Shown here: positions 10,538 to 20,109 of the stretch, one piece after another | Position numbering within the stretch: the first letter of the stretch is position 1 | Layout of the letters: each line of letters starts with the position of its first letter | Assembly: GCA_016490735.1 (NCBI GenBank) | Contig: JAEMWC010001190.1 | Span: 16,001-80,000, forward strand | Reading direction: 5' to 3' | Source of the DNA: Pachyseris speciosa | Taxonomy: Eukaryota; Cnidaria; Anthozoa; Scleractinia; Pachyseridae | Length of the DNA: 64,000 nucleotides | Made by a program: the position numbers and the translations under genes | Notes under the pieces: model-generated | What the model was told of the DNA's origin: nothing | Seen by the model: the letters and a program-made list of their open reading frames with translations, nothing else | Database searches by the model: none

Positions 10538-13500
10538 CCGAGTCAAAAAATTATATATTCTAATAGTATAGACATGGAAAATAGAAATAGTATTTTCAAA
10601 GAATTATTGAAAAGATTAGGCCGTATGGATGTTGGCGAGATGAGGCGATTAGTTAGTCTCGCTGATAACATCAAAAAGCAGAAGCCAATTCCGGCACCTC
10701 ACAAGAGTGTGAAGCAGATGGTTAAAGATTATGAAGACAACATAATTCTTCCACCACCACAATTTAGAGATAGACCAGTACCAAAACCAAGAACTAAAAA
10801 ACTAGCCCCAATACCAGAACCAAGGACTAAGATAGAGCAAACAGATAAAGCTCTCAAAGGATACACCAAATCATTTCAAATAGATATCAAAAATTACAAA
10901 GACCCGCTATTACAACTGCAAAACATAAGAAAGGCTGTAGCGTACCGTCTTGTAAGTTTACTAAAATCAATGAAAGGACTGAAATTCGTTGAAACACTAA
11001 AGGTAACATTCAGAAAAATGTCTGATGGTGAAATAATACATAAAACAGCCTTTTTCAACAGTCCACCTCAAACAATTATAAATAATCTCCAGATCAGTGA
11101 ATCACTTCAAGCGTCAAAACAAAATATATTAAATAAGATTGCAGTTTGGATTTCAGAAGGATCTGGCTGGGTTGTGGAATCAGTCGACAAGCATTTTCTA
11201 AATGTTGTAATATATCAGCCAATGAAAGGCTCATCATATATTAAACTACCCCCAGAATTAATGAATGCAATGAAGGGATTGATTAACATAAAGAATGATG
11301 ACAATGAATGTTTCAGATGGTGTCATATCAGGCACTTGAATCCACAAGAGAAGAACCCTCAGAGAATAAAAAAATCTGATAGACAACATATTAATACGTT
11401 AGATTATTCGGGGGTTGAATTTCCAGTCACAACTAAACAGTATAACAAGATAGAAAAACAAAATGAGATCAACATCAATGTATTTGGTTATGAAAACAAA
11501 CAACCATATCCAATTTACATTTCAAAAGAAAAGTATGAAGACTGTTTGAATCTTCTATTGATTACAGAAAATGAAAACAAACACTACGTTTTAATCAAAG
11601 ATTTCAACAGATTCATGCGCAACAAAACAAAGCACAATGAAAGAAAACACTTTTGCATGCACTGTCTACAATGTTTCAGCTCAGAAAGAGTCTTGAATGA
11701 TCATGTGGACAACTGCATACTGGTTAATGGCACACAAGCAATAAAGATGCCAAACAAAGACAATAATATTCTAAAATTCAACAACTTCCATAAACAACAG
11801 CAAGTACCATTTGTGATCTATGCTGATTTTGAGGCTATAACTGAGAAAATACACGGTTGTCAACCCAACAATGATAAATCATACACTGAAGCCTATCAGA
11901 AGCATACTGATTGTGGATATGGTTACAAGGTTGTTTGTTGTTATGATGATAAATACAGCAAGCCAATACAAATATACAGGGGTGAAAAGGCTGTATACAA
12001 ATTCATGGAAGCTATGTTAGAGGAAGTTAAATATTGCAAGAAGATTGTAAAAGAATTCAACAAACCATTGAAAATGACTGAGGATGATGAAGAGAAATTC
12101 CAAAAAGCCAAAGAATGTCACATTTGTGATAAAAAATACACTGAAAAGGATATCAGAGTAAGAGATCACTGTCACATTACTGGTCAGTATAGAGGATCAG
12201 CTCATCAAGAATGTAACTTGAAACTTAGAGTTAACCCAGAAGAAGTGAAGATACCTGTTATATTTCACAATCTAAGAGGTTATGACAGTCATTTTATCAT
12301 GCAGGAGATTGGAGCTATTGTCAAGAAACACACATTCAAAAATAAAAAAGGTGAAGTCTGCCAAATGAACATCAATGCTATCCCAAATAACATGGAGAAG
12401 TATATGGCTTTCATGCTTGGCAATCACCTAACATTTCTTGATAGTTTCCAGTTCATGAGCTCTAGTTTGGAAAAACTTGTAGGCAATCTACCAAAAGAAG
12501 CCTTAAAATTCACCTCACAAGAGTTCAAGGGAAAGGATCTTAATCTGATAGCACAGAAAGGTGTTTATCCATACGACTACATGGACAGTTTCGATAAATT
12601 CAATCAGAAGTTACCCTCAAAAGAAGAATTCTATAGCATACTGAGTGATACGCATATATCAGATGAAGACTATACACATGCTCAGACTGTTTGGAAAGCA
12701 TTCTCCTTAAACAACATGGGTGATTATCATGACCTGTACCTTAAAACAGATGTACTCCTGTTGGCTGATGTATTTGAGAACTTCAGAAGAACATGTCTCG
12801 AGTACTACAAACTGGATCCGTGTCACTATTTCACATCTCCTGGTTTATCATGGGATGCGATGTTAAAGATGACTGATATCAAACTGGAATTGATGACTGA
12901 CATTGATATGTTCCAGTTCATTGAAAAGGGTATGAGAGGTGGTATCAGCTATATTGCAAATCGTTACGGTAAAGCTAATAATAAATACATGAAGAAGTAT
13001 GATGAGAAGGCGCCCTCAAAGTACATTATGTATCTTGATGCTAATAATCTATACGGTTGGGCAATGAGTCAATACCTTCCAACAGGCGGATTCAGATGGA
13101 TGACTGAGAATAAAATAAATAATCTCAACCTGGCTAAATACAAAGAAGACAGCAATAAGGGTTTGATTCTGGAAGTTGATCTGGAATACCCCCAGGAGTT
13201 GCATGATCTGCATAATGATTACCCGCTTGGACCAGAGAAGGTGAAAGTAACTGGAGACATGCTTTCAGATTACTGTAAAGACATAGCAGAGAAATACAAT
13301 ATATCGACTGGTTTGGTACATAAACTGATGCCAACATTAAGCAACAAAGAGAAGTATGTTCTGCATTACAGGAACCTCCAATTATACACAGACTTAGGTT
13401 TAAAGGTAACAAAAATCCACAGAGTGCTAGAGTTCAAACAATCACCTTGGCTGAGACAGTACATTGATTTCAATACACAGAAAAGAACTAATGCCAAGAA

Positions 13501-14305
13501 TGCTTTTGAGAAAGATTTCTTCAAGTTGATGAATAACTCAGTATTCGGCAAAACTATGGAAAATCTCAGAAAGAGAGTAGATGTCAGATTGGTGACTGAT
13601 GAGAAGAAGCTATTGAAATTAGCCAGTAAACCAACTTATGTTAGCAGTAAGATATTCAATGAAAATCTGGTAGCAGTGCATAAGATAAAAGAAACACTAA
13701 CTCTAAACAGGCCGGCATATGTAGGAATGTGTATTCTTGATCTCAGTAAGACACTTATGTATGATTTCCATTACAACTACATTAAACAAAAGTACGGTAA
13801 TAAGGCTAAGCTGCTCTTCACTGACACGGACAGTTTGACATATGAAATTGAAGCTGAAGATGTCTACAGGGATTTCTGGAATGATAAAGATAAATTCGAT
13901 AACAGTGACTATCCTGAAAGCTCGCCATTCTCCGATAAGACCAATAAGAAAGTGATTGGTAAGATGAAAGATGAGGCTGCTGGAGTCCCAATATGTGAAT
14001 TCGTAGGGCTGAGATCAAAGATGTATAGCTATATTAAAGATGATCAGAAAGGAGGAAAAACAGCAAAAGGAATCAAAAAGAACACAATCAAAAATGAAAT
14101 CAAGCATGAAAATTATAAAGACACTCTATTCAATGATAAACAAATGTATCATAAAATGAAAACAATCAGAAGTGAAAACCATCAATTAGGAAGCTATGAA
14201 ATCAACAAAGTATCACTCAGCTGCTTCGATGACAAAAGATATTTATCAAAAGACGGAATCAACAGTTATGCTTATGGCCATCACAAAATAAATAGCCAGG
14301 AATAA
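10415..14305 (+). CDS. polB: Polinton protein-primed family B DNA polymerase
   Basis: Replicates the element, with the terminal repeat ends as presumed protein-primed origins. The 1296-residue frame is unbroken. Visible motifs are a C2H2-like finger (HFCMHCLQCFSSERVLNDH, about 411-430), Exo I YADFEA with D471 and E473, an endonuclease-VII-like zinc cluster (CHIC...DHCHITGQYRG, about 566-600) between Exo I and Exo II, Exo II GYDSHF with D624, Exo III YLKTD with D779, motif A LDANNLYG with D875, motif B K1037-x2-NNSVFGK, and motif C TDTDS with D1137 and D1139. All exonuclease and polymerase catalytic residues are present. The N-terminal 41 residues lie within the TIR and are shared with the gene at the other end. 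The extension before residue 300 is of unknown role and may include the terminal protein function. Confidence 0.97.
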   Translation: MENEERNLRALEKPSQIRSGSQMVNGLSQKNIGSGSQMVNDPSQKIIYSNSIDMENRNSIFKELLKRLGRMDVGEMRRLVSLADNIKKQKPIPAPHKSVKQMVKDYEDNIILPPPQFRDRPVPKPRTKKLAPIPEPRTKIEQTDKALKGYTKSFQIDIKNYKDPLLQLQNIRKAVAYRLVSLLKSMKGLKFVETLKVTFRKMSDGEIIHKTAFFNSPPQTIINNLQISESLQASKQNILNKIAVWISEGSGWVVESVDKHFLNVVIYQPMKGSSYIKLPPELMNAMKGLINIKNDDNECFRWCHIRHLNPQEKNPQRIKKSDRQHINTLDYSGVEFPVTTKQYNKIEKQNEININVFGYENKQPYPIYISKEKYEDCLNLLLITENENKHYVLIKDFNRFMRNKTKHNERKHFCMHCLQCFSSERVLNDHVDNCILVNGTQAIKMPNKDNNILKFNNFHKQQQVPFVIYADFEAITEKIHGCQPNNDKSYTEAYQKHTDCGYGYKVVCCYDDKYSKPIQIYRGEKAVYKFMEAMLEEVKYCKKIVKEFNKPLKMTEDDEEKFQKAKECHICDKKYTEKDIRVRDHCHITGQYRGSAHQECNLKLRVNPEEVKIPVIFHNLRGYDSHFIMQEIGAIVKKHTFKNKKGEVCQMNINAIPNNMEKYMAFMLGNHLTFLDSFQFMSSSLEKLVGNLPKEALKFTSQEFKGKDLNLIAQKGVYPYDYMDSFDKFNQKLPSKEEFYSILSDTHISDEDYTHAQTVWKAFSLNNMGDYHDLYLKTDVLLLADVFENFRRTCLEYYKLDPCHYFTSPGLSWDAMLKMTDIKLELMTDIDMFQFIEKGMRGGISYIANRYGKANNKYMKKYDEKAPSKYIMYLDANNLYGWAMSQYLPTGGFRWMTENKINNLNLAKYKEDSNKGLILEVDLEYPQELHDLHNDYPLGPEKVKVTGDMLSDYCKDIAEKYNISTGLVHKLMPTLSNKEKYVLHYRNLQLYTDLGLKVTKIHRVLEFKQSPWLRQYIDFNTQKRTNAKNAFEKDFFKLMNNSVFGKTMENLRKRVDVRLVTDEKKLLKLASKPTYVSSKIFNENLVAVHKIKETLTLNRPAYVGMCILDLSKTLMYDFHYNYIKQKYGNKAKLLFTDTDSLTYEIEAEDVYRDFWNDKDKFDNSDYPESSPFSDKTNKKVIGKMKDEAAGVPICEFVGLRSKMYSYIKDDQKGGKTAKGIKKNTIKNEIKHENYKDTLFNDKQMYHKMKTIRSENHQLGSYEINKVSLSCFDDKRYLSKDGINSYAYGHHKINSQE

Positions 14306-14380
14306 AAATACTCTTGGCTACCAAAATAGCAAAATACAGTATAATACTGACCTCTCTCACATATATAGGTTAGATAAAAG

Positions 14381-15163
14381 TTAGTCTTTTCTTATACGTG
14401 ATAAATACAATTTGCTTTCTTCCATGTGTTTGGTTATTTCAAAAATTAAATCTTCAAAACAATTGCTCATAATGTATTTGCACTTGTTTTTCTCATACAT
14501 TTGCTTCATACTTTTTTGTTTATCAGTCACTTGGTATACACCAGTGGGACTTTTGAATTCAAGACATAGAGCATTGTATTCTTTTGTTGGATTCATTAAC
14601 ATTAAATCACATTGTCCGGACATATATCCTTTGTTGTAACTTTTGATTCTCATGTTTGAGCTTATTTGATTCTCACCTAAGCCGGCTATCATTAATGCGT
14701 CTTCATATTTCTTTCTGATGAATGAAACAATCTTGCAGTGTAAATCATTTTCATTTTCAATCAATAGCATGTTATTGTTTCTGTCATTGAACTGTTTTTG
14801 ATATATTCGTTTTCTGACTAATGGTAAGACCTTTTTAGTAACCCAATGTTTAATTTCTTTGGCTTCTTGTTTTTTGGATGAGAATAAAAGTGAATGAAAT
14901 CCTGTTTCATTTATAAAAAAACATTTGAAAGTTTTTTCAATTGCATCAGCGAAAATTGACTTTGTTTTGGAATTTATGGACAGTTTGAAGTCCAATAAGA
15001 TTTTATCTTCAGAATCAACATGATCTCTGATTGCTCTTTGCGGATTTTTATAGTTGAGAATAATGGCTATGTCTCTTCCTCTGAACCATATATCGTTTTT
15101 ATCATCGAGATAACAATCTATTGAAACGTCTAATTCTTTATTATCGTAGGAATATTTTTGCAT
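14381..15163 (-). CDS. BRO-N domain protein with C-terminal VRR-NUC-like nuclease
   Basis: A 260-residue fusion. Residues 1-110 (YSYDNKELDVSI, WFRGRDIAIILNYKNPQRAI) match the BRO-N/Bro fold DNA-binding domain found in baculoviruses, phages and large DNA viruses. Residues 125-245 carry SGQCDLMLMN, then LCLEFKSPTGVYQVTDKQ, the D-x(n)-ExK plus Q pattern of VRR-NUC/PD-(D/E)XK enzymes. The role is not known; DNA repair, resolution or host-genome attack are possibilities. It starts 11 bases after TCTAA, which overlaps the integrase stop codon. The frame is unbroken. Confidence 0.75.
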   Translation of the reverse strand: MQKYSYDNKELDVSIDCYLDDKNDIWFRGRDIAIILNYKNPQRAIRDHVDSEDKILLDFKLSINSKTKSIFADAIEKTFKCFFINETGFHSLLFSSKKQEAKEIKHWVTKKVLPLVRKRIYQKQFNDRNNNMLLIENENDLHCKIVSFIRKKYEDALMIAGLGENQISSNMRIKSYNKGYMSGQCDLMLMNPTKEYNALCLEFKSPTGVYQVTDKQKSMKQMYEKNKCKYIMSNCFEDLIFEITKHMEESKLYLSRIRKD

Positions 15164-15179
15164 CTACATGTATGTTAGA
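15164..15179 (-). promoter_or_regulatory. TCTAA motif of the BRO/nuclease gene
   Basis: TCTAA (complement of 15175-15179), then an 11-base spacer, then the start codon. The TAA is the integrase stop. Confidence 0.6.
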
Positions 15180-16047
15180 TAATTTTCTTTAAATCCTTGA
15201 ACGGTATCCAACTGTTAAAGTCATCACTATATCCCTTCCACTTCACCAAAGCTTGTTTCTTCTTGTAATCTCTGCGAATGACTTTATCAATACGGAATAC
15301 ATCCTGTTTAGCCTTTAATAACTCAGGTTCATAAAAACTCCCTTCAATTTCTTCATCGTTGTGATCTTTTAGTTTGTATGTTATTGGATTAGTGTATTGG
15401 ATTTTATCAACTATAAACACTTCTTCTGTCCAATTTGGTGTATAGCCCTTGTCGAACACAATCCGTTTATACTTGGATATTCGGACCTTATCACCTATTT
15501 TAAATTTTAGTTTCTGTTTTAATGGCTCCATATCACCATACAAATTGAAGTAAACAGTTCCTTCATTCCTCTTATCAGATGCTTCAACAGGTGTCATCTT
15601 TGTGCTTGAATGTTTTGTGTTGTTATACTGTTTCACTAATTTTTGTAACATGTCTAAATACTGTGTATTGCCTTGAACAGTGAACTGCTTCCACATTTTG
15701 GATTTAATTGTCCTATTCCATCTTTCAACTACTGATGATTTCTCTTCATTCTCAGTTGAGTACATCTGTACACTATGTTTCTCTAGCAAGTCCTTCAAGT
15801 GTTTGTTGTAAAACTCTTTTCCCTTGTCGACCCATAAATACTGTGGTTTTCTACCTTCCTTGAATATTGATTTGAATGCTTCAGTGACAGATTCACCTTT
15901 CTTATCCTTCAATGGGACAATCCAACCATATTTGCTGAAGACATCAATAACCATAAGAAGATATCGATAACCTTTATTCCATTTACTGAACTGTTGCATT
16001 TCAACTAGATCACTTGCCCATATTTCATCAATTTTATTTACAATCAC
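15175..16047 (-). CDS. int: Polinton integrase (rve family) with chromodomain, 5' end in another frame
   Basis: Catalyses element insertion. The 290-residue frame has the retroviral-type triad D13 (ASDLVEM), D74 (WVDKGKEFYN) and E108 (SSVVERWNRT). A chromodomain lies at about 248-290 (VLVKWKGYSDDFNSW-type core; here ALVKWKGYSDDFNSW), which usually guides insertion to modified chromatin. The conserved N-terminal region of Polinton integrases, with a WQEKLADELH motif, is visible just upstream but one frame away. The break is at 16069-16075, and that upstream frame is open to about 16185, overlapping the end of the next gene. No ATG was found for the extension, so the true start is unresolved. 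Confidence 0.93.
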   Translation of the reverse strand: MIVNKIDEIWASDLVEMQQFSKWNKGYRYLLMVIDVFSKYGWIVPLKDKKGESVTEAFKSIFKEGRKPQYLWVDKGKEFYNKHLKDLLEKHSVQMYSTENEEKSSVVERWNRTIKSKMWKQFTVQGNTQYLDMLQKLVKQYNNTKHSSTKMTPVEASDKRNEGTVYFNLYGDMEPLKQKLKFKIGDKVRISKYKRIVFDKGYTPNWTEEVFIVDKIQYTNPITYKLKDHNDEEIEGSFYEPELLKAKQDVFRIDKVIRRDYKKKQALVKWKGYSDDFNSWIPFKDLKKII

Positions 16048-16093
16048 ACGCCGCCGAGTGAAATTTCGTTTTATGGTGCATGTAATTCATCAG

Positions 16094-17033
16094 CTAGTTT
16101 TTCTTGCCAGTTTTCTTCACTCGACGGCTTTTTCCGTTTTTTGAAACACCAAGACCAAGTTTCTGTTTTTTGTCGATTAAGAATCTAGCTGTTTGACCCC
16201 ATTTTGGCATCTCACCATATGGTATTTGATCTAGTGACTCGACCATTGTTCTATCACATTCACCTTTATTTTTCCCATATCATAACAAATATCATGATAA
16301 GCTGCTATTTCATCCACCTTATTGTAAGGTTGTACATTCCATTTCAAGACCTCGCCAGTATTTGGATCATATTCCAACTGCTCATGCAATGGATTATAAG
16401 GGCCCATATACTTATACTTACTTGGAGTCCAACCTGCTTTTGGTTTAGGAAGCTTGCCAATTACCTTATGGATATCAATCGCGCCTCCCATTTTATTGAT
16501 TTTAGATACCCATTTTTGTATATCTTCTGGTTTTGCATACATGATATCTCCAAGCAATGAGCCACCACGTGTATAATCAACTCCAGCAATATCTGTTTTA
16601 TACATTTTTTTCTTGTCAGAGCGTTTGGGTCTAATAGCAGTGCTCAATTGCATTAAGCCTTCTTTACCAACCTTTGTGATTGCAGGCTTTGCGAGGGAAA
16701 GTCCTTTGTCAATTAATTTCTTTTGCAGCTTTGGATTTCTCATTGCTTCTGATGCATAATATCTTCCCATTTCTACACCTTTCTTTGCTAAATAAGGGAC
16801 TCCATGTTCCAAGAATCCTGTTAGCGCCATATCTGCGGCTGAATCTAGTATGCCCGCCCCTTCAGACGGGCTATTCAGTTTCCCCGATTTCTGACAAATT
16901 TAGTCTTTGTGATTCCACATTCAGCACAAGTACATTTCATCACAGTTCGACCATTTTTAGTCTTTTGATATCTTTCACTTCCTGGCACACATTCAGTGAC
17001 TTTCTTCTGTTTAACACAATATGATTTCACCAT
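16094..17033 (-). CDS. Zinc-ribbon plus phospholipase-A2-like virion protein, two frame breaks
   Basis: Read from ATG at 17033, the N-terminus has a Cys-rich ribbon (MKCTCAECGITKTKF). A one-base frame break at 16888-16890 (an AAA run on the coding strand) leads into a frame with a hydrophobic segment. A parvovirus-VP1-like PLA2 domain follows: GPYNPL for the calcium loop and AAYHDICYD with the catalytic His-Asp. A second break lies at 16269-16273 (A5 run). The rest of the domain and a Lys-rich tail end at 16094. In viruses such PLA2 domains help breach endosomal membranes during entry. The protein is described as broken; either both breaks are sequence errors or the gene is inactive. Confidence 0.7.
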
Positions 17034-17050
17034 TATACATATAAGTTAGA
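17034..17050 (-). promoter_or_regulatory. TCTAA motif of the PLA2-like gene
   Basis: TCTAA, 12-base spacer, then ATG at 17033. It overlaps the stop of the 46-residue gene upstream. Confidence 0.55.
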
Positions 17051-17186
17051 TATTTTCTTTAAAAACTTGTTTCACTTCACATATTATTATAACATCTTCG
17101 CCGAATTGGTTCTTGAGTACTATCATTATCTTGTCATTACGAACTACAACAGGCGTTCCAACAACTTGCACAATAATTGTTTCCAT
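17046..17186 (-). CDS. Small conserved-looking 46-residue protein
   Basis: ATG at 17186, TAA at 17048-17046, sitting exactly between the protease and the PLA2-like gene with no spare sequence. The product is rich in Val and Ile (METIIVQVVGTPVVV and KIMIVLKNQ), suggesting a compact beta-strand protein. It has no Cys pair or membrane helix. Function is unknown. Support comes from position, a TCTAA motif 9 bases before its start, and the way both of its ends tile with neighbouring genes. Confidence 0.6.
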   Translation of the reverse strand: METIIVQVVGTPVVVRNDKIMIVLKNQFGEDVIIICEVKQVFKENI

Positions 17187-17200
17187 ATAATTTGGTTAGA
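17187..17200 (-). promoter_or_regulatory. TCTAA motif of the 46-residue gene
   Basis: TCTAA, 9-base spacer, then ATG at 17186. The TAA is the protease stop. Confidence 0.5.
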
Positions 17201-17642
17201 TATTTTTGAAATAATTTATGATGAACCTGTGATTGACTCTTGTGTCTGTTGGATCAAATTCAGCATTATGTATTGTATTAAGAATGGATCTGCCTTTTTG
17301 TCTCTCAAGAAGATAGTACAAACACCAATATCCACATAATACTGATTCCCTTTCTTGTATCTCATCACCAGAGTATTCAAGTTGTTTACCGCTTGCAGCC
17401 ATGTATTTCTGTACTTCTGTTGGCATCATTAAACCGAAAGAGTCGAAGTATTCACAGTATTTATCATTTTTGAAATTCCTATAACAAACCCAATGAGTAC
17501 CAGGTCCAATTTTGGAATCAAGATTGACTATCCCACATTCATTGTTTTTTATTTGTCTCGGCAGATTGTCTCTTGAAAATACTCCTCTAAAATGTTTTAT
17601 TCCAAGTTGTTTAACCCAATTGATTAAATCAAAGTTGGATAA
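17196..17642 (-). CDS. Adenain-like cysteine protease (start unresolved)
   Basis: Matures virion precursors. The frame shows NWVKQLGIKHFRGVFSRDNL at the N-terminus, then GTHWVCYRN (catalytic His), YFDSFG (acidic residue), and QERESVLCGYWCLYYL (oxyanion Gln and catalytic Cys). This is the order seen in adenovirus protease and its Polinton relatives. About 148 residues are assignable. The first ATG in frame is well inside the domain, at 17429, so it cannot be the real start. The frame stays open upstream past 17720 and overlaps the preceding gene. A non-ATG start, a lost start codon or readthrough coupling are possible. Confidence 0.9.
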   Translation of the reverse strand, partial: LSNFDLINWVKQLGIKHFRGVFSRDNLPRQIKNNECGIVNLDSKIGPGTHWVCYRNFKNDKYCEYFDSFGLMMPTEVQKYMAASGKQLEYSGDEIQERESVLCGYWCLYYLLERQKGRSILNTIHNAEFDPTDTRVNHRFIINYFKNI

Positions 17643-17650
17643 GGGTTTAT

Positions 17651-18502
17651 TTACAAAATGGTTCCTAGTATGGGGATTGAATTGAATGGACTGTTTTTGC
17701 CCAGTAGAAGTCCTTTTCCTTTTCTTTTTTTTTTCATTCCATAACCGATTGGGTTATTCCATGTACCAAAAACAGGAGGAGATTGCCATGGAATCATAGC
17801 ATGTTTCCCACCTTTCTTTCTGGGTACAATGTCATCTGGAACATGAACAGGTATTGACCGTCTTGGACGGCTGCTTTCAACATGCAAACCTTTTCCAGTT
17901 AATTTTCTGATTGCTTCTATAGCCAAAGGAATTCCAATACTGGCGAGTATTGTTCCAATACCCTTTCCAGTCTGCGCTTTTGTTGGTTTTATAACAACGT
18001 CTCCACCATACTGCATTTTTTGTATAACATCAGCCATCTGTCTCGTATTCAATAAATTTCCTACATTCAATAATTGGGATAAATTGGCATTAGGAATAAG
18101 AAATCCTCCTTTTTGTTTCTTTCCAAATAGTTTATCAATGCCGAGACTTGCTAATGAAGAAAGAGCACCTGTAGCCAATGCTGGAGCCGCTTTAGCTACT
18201 GCTTTACCTGCATAAGGCAATAGTCTTGTTCCAAGTGAAAAAAGACTGGACCAAAGAGAACCTCCTTCTTGGACTGATTTTCTGATCTGTGCTTTGGATA
18301 TCTTTACATCAGCACCTGTTCCATTTCTCTGTGATTTGGCTAATTTTTTTATCTGTGTTTTTGTCAACATCATTTGATCACCTCCAGTGAGATCTCCATG
18401 TGCGAGTCTCAATGTTACCGGTGAATTTGTTTGTATAGCTTTTGCAAGCCTTTGCTTCTGACTTCCTGAAAGTCTTACTCCATGAGGATGATAAGTAGTC
18501 AT
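17651..18502 (-). CDS. Polinton basic virion-associated protein (unnamed family)
   Basis: A 283-residue protein made of short Q-centred repeats (LTKTQIKKLAKSQ, ISKAQIRK), a hydrophobic small-residue stretch at about 93-125 (AGKAVAKAAPALATGALSSL), a second at about 183-207, and a Lys-rich tail. Proteins of this build occur next to the protease and capsid genes of many Polintons. They resemble adenovirus minor core or membrane-active proteins in composition only. The product could bind DNA or membrane inside the particle. The coding strand contains an A10 run at 17731-17740 without loss of frame. Its start lacks a clear TCTAA motif. Confidence 0.65.
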   Translation of the reverse strand: MTTYHPHGVRLSGSQKQRLAKAIQTNSPVTLRLAHGDLTGGDQMMLTKTQIKKLAKSQRNGTGADVKISKAQIRKSVQEGGSLWSSLFSLGTRLLPYAGKAVAKAAPALATGALSSLASLGIDKLFGKKQKGGFLIPNANLSQLLNVGNLLNTRQMADVIQKMQYGGDVVIKPTKAQTGKGIGTILASIGIPLAIEAIRKLTGKGLHVESSRPRRSIPVHVPDDIVPRKKGGKHAMIPWQSPPVFGTWNNPIGYGMKKKRKGKGLLLGKNSPFNSIPILGTIL

Positions 18503-18565
18503 ATAATATATGTTTATACTAAATTGTATTTAATACAAACAATCATTTAATTTAATTTATTTAAT

Positions 18566-19848
18566 TTACATTGATCTCAGAATTAATTTTCCATCAGTCT
18601 TTCTCATCTCAATATCCTGCTCATAGAGTACCAATGCATACACACTATAATCATGATCTGTTGCAGCACTTAAAGTGTATTTGAAAGTCAGTTTTGTCAT
18701 TCCATCTTTAATATCCTGTTTCTGTTTTGTCAGATCGAAATAAACAAAAGGGAATATTGTACCGAAGTTGCCCCTGTTAAGAAGGGTACTTTCACTGAAA
18801 TCATTTACAGCTTGAACATATTTCAAAACATCTCTAAATACTCTTGTTGGTTCTGTTGATGGTTTATAATGAACCTCTGGATAATCATTACCATTGCCAA
18901 CTTCAAGATAACAATCAGTCAAAGTTTTGTCATTACCAACAGAAAAGTGTTATAGAGAAATTTATTGGCTGTCTGAGATGCATCACTTGCATCATTGATG
19001 ATGAATACAAAAACATGCCTGGGTTTGTTTATTCCTGTGGAAATACGGAAATTGGCTGTCTGCTGTCTTGTTGAATTGCCTCTCTCAACCATTTCTCTCA
19101 TGTAAGTCCACTTTCTGTTGTCAAGATACTTGCTCATGTATAAGGACTTTCCCGCAGAATTAAAAACAATGCGAGGAACTATTAGCTGGAATTTAGTTAG
19201 TACCACACGGCAATCATCAGCAGCTTGCCAAATCAAATTGGCATCACTCTCAAGTGTCAATTTCACCTCTATTTTTGAGTTAGGCATGAGTTCATCCCAA
19301 AAGCTCTTGAAAAAACCGTATCTGTTCAATGCTATCTCTGCATTTACTTCACCACCATCATTAAGCAAAGCTTTACGATCTGAGAATCCTTTGTTATAAG
19401 CAGCTTGTGCCACTCTGTTTTCAGCACCTCTGCTGGTGTCAAGATAGAAGAACTCATTGGTTCCCTGACTTACAACATAACCCTGTGAATACTCAAGCAA
19501 TGACTTAATATTTGTGGCCTGGTTAGCGTCTCGGCATTCATAAACATCAAGACCATTCATTTTTACATTAATGGTGTTAATAAGAGCGTGAGCTGAATTA
19601 ACAATACCATTTCGATCTGCAGCAGCAATGTTAGCTCCATCTGCAAGCTTATTTTCTTTGAAAATAACATTAAAACGGGCATTATACCAGTCAAATGGTG
19701 TAGTCTCTCCACTGTTATCAACAATGAATCGGTAGCCTGTTTTACTCTGATGAGCATTGTTTGCTACTACAGTATTAAGTGCTGTCTCTAGTTCGAACAC
19801 TACATCTTCATATCTTTCGATATATTTTGAGTCACGATAGTTTGACAT
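18566..19848 (-). CDS. mcp: Polinton major capsid protein, one frame break
   Basis: Double jelly-roll major capsid protein forming the hexons. ATG at 19848 opens a 309-residue frame with TPFDWYNARFNV, FFYLDTSRG and RHVFVFIINDASDASQ, typical of the Polinton family. At 18943-18946 (a run of four T on the coding strand) the frame shifts by one. The C-terminal domain continues to 18566 with CYLEVGNGNDYPEV and YSVYALVLYEQDIEM. Combined length, about 425 residues, is a little short for the family but both barrels appear present. The gene starts 11 bases after TCTAA. Confidence 0.93.
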
Positions 19849-19864
19849 ATATTATTGTGTTAGA
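19849..19864 (-). promoter_or_regulatory. TCTAA motif of the major capsid gene
   Basis: TCTAA, 11-base AT-rich spacer (CACAATAATAT), then ATG. The TAA is the core-protein stop codon. Confidence 0.65.
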
Positions 19865-20096
19865 TAAAAGTTATTTTACGAGGTCGGCCTCTCTTTCTTT
19901 TGATTAAACCACCAGTCTGGCTCACACTCTCAGTTCCACTCTTTCTCTTTTTCAAAAGTTCTATGATTTTGTCACCAGCTTTTTTGCCTGCATGTTCACC
20001 AATTGTTGTTGCTGCTTTTTTTCCAGCTGTTTTGATCATATCAGTCACAATACCTTCACCATGTTGTTCATATTTTTTAAACTCAAACCGTTTCAT
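19860..20096 (-). CDS. Small basic core-like protein with AT-hook
   Basis: 78 residues. The N-terminal half is Lys-rich with an Ala/Gly helix (MIKTAGKKAATTIGEHAG). The C-terminus has KRKRGRPRK, an AT-hook core (GRP flanked by basic residues) that binds the minor groove of AT-rich DNA. Position between major and minor capsid genes fits a genome-packing protein comparable in role to adenovirus core proteins. The role is inferred. Upstream is CCTAA, a variant motif only 6 bases from the ATG, after the minor capsid stop. Confidence 0.7.
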   Translation of the reverse strand: MKRFEFKKYEQHGEGIVTDMIKTAGKKAATTIGEHAGKKAGDKIIELLKKRKSGTESVSQTGGLIKRKRGRPRKITFI

Positions 20097-20109
20097 ATAC
20101 TATTAGGTT

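Noticed and set aside
13134..14018. Minus-strand frames inside the polymerase gene
   Set aside because: Shadows of the 1296-codon gene, with no own start motif or domain.
18566..18922. Separate small gene downstream of the major capsid gene
   Set aside because: Its content is the C-terminal part of the capsid protein. The start is an artefact of the frame break.
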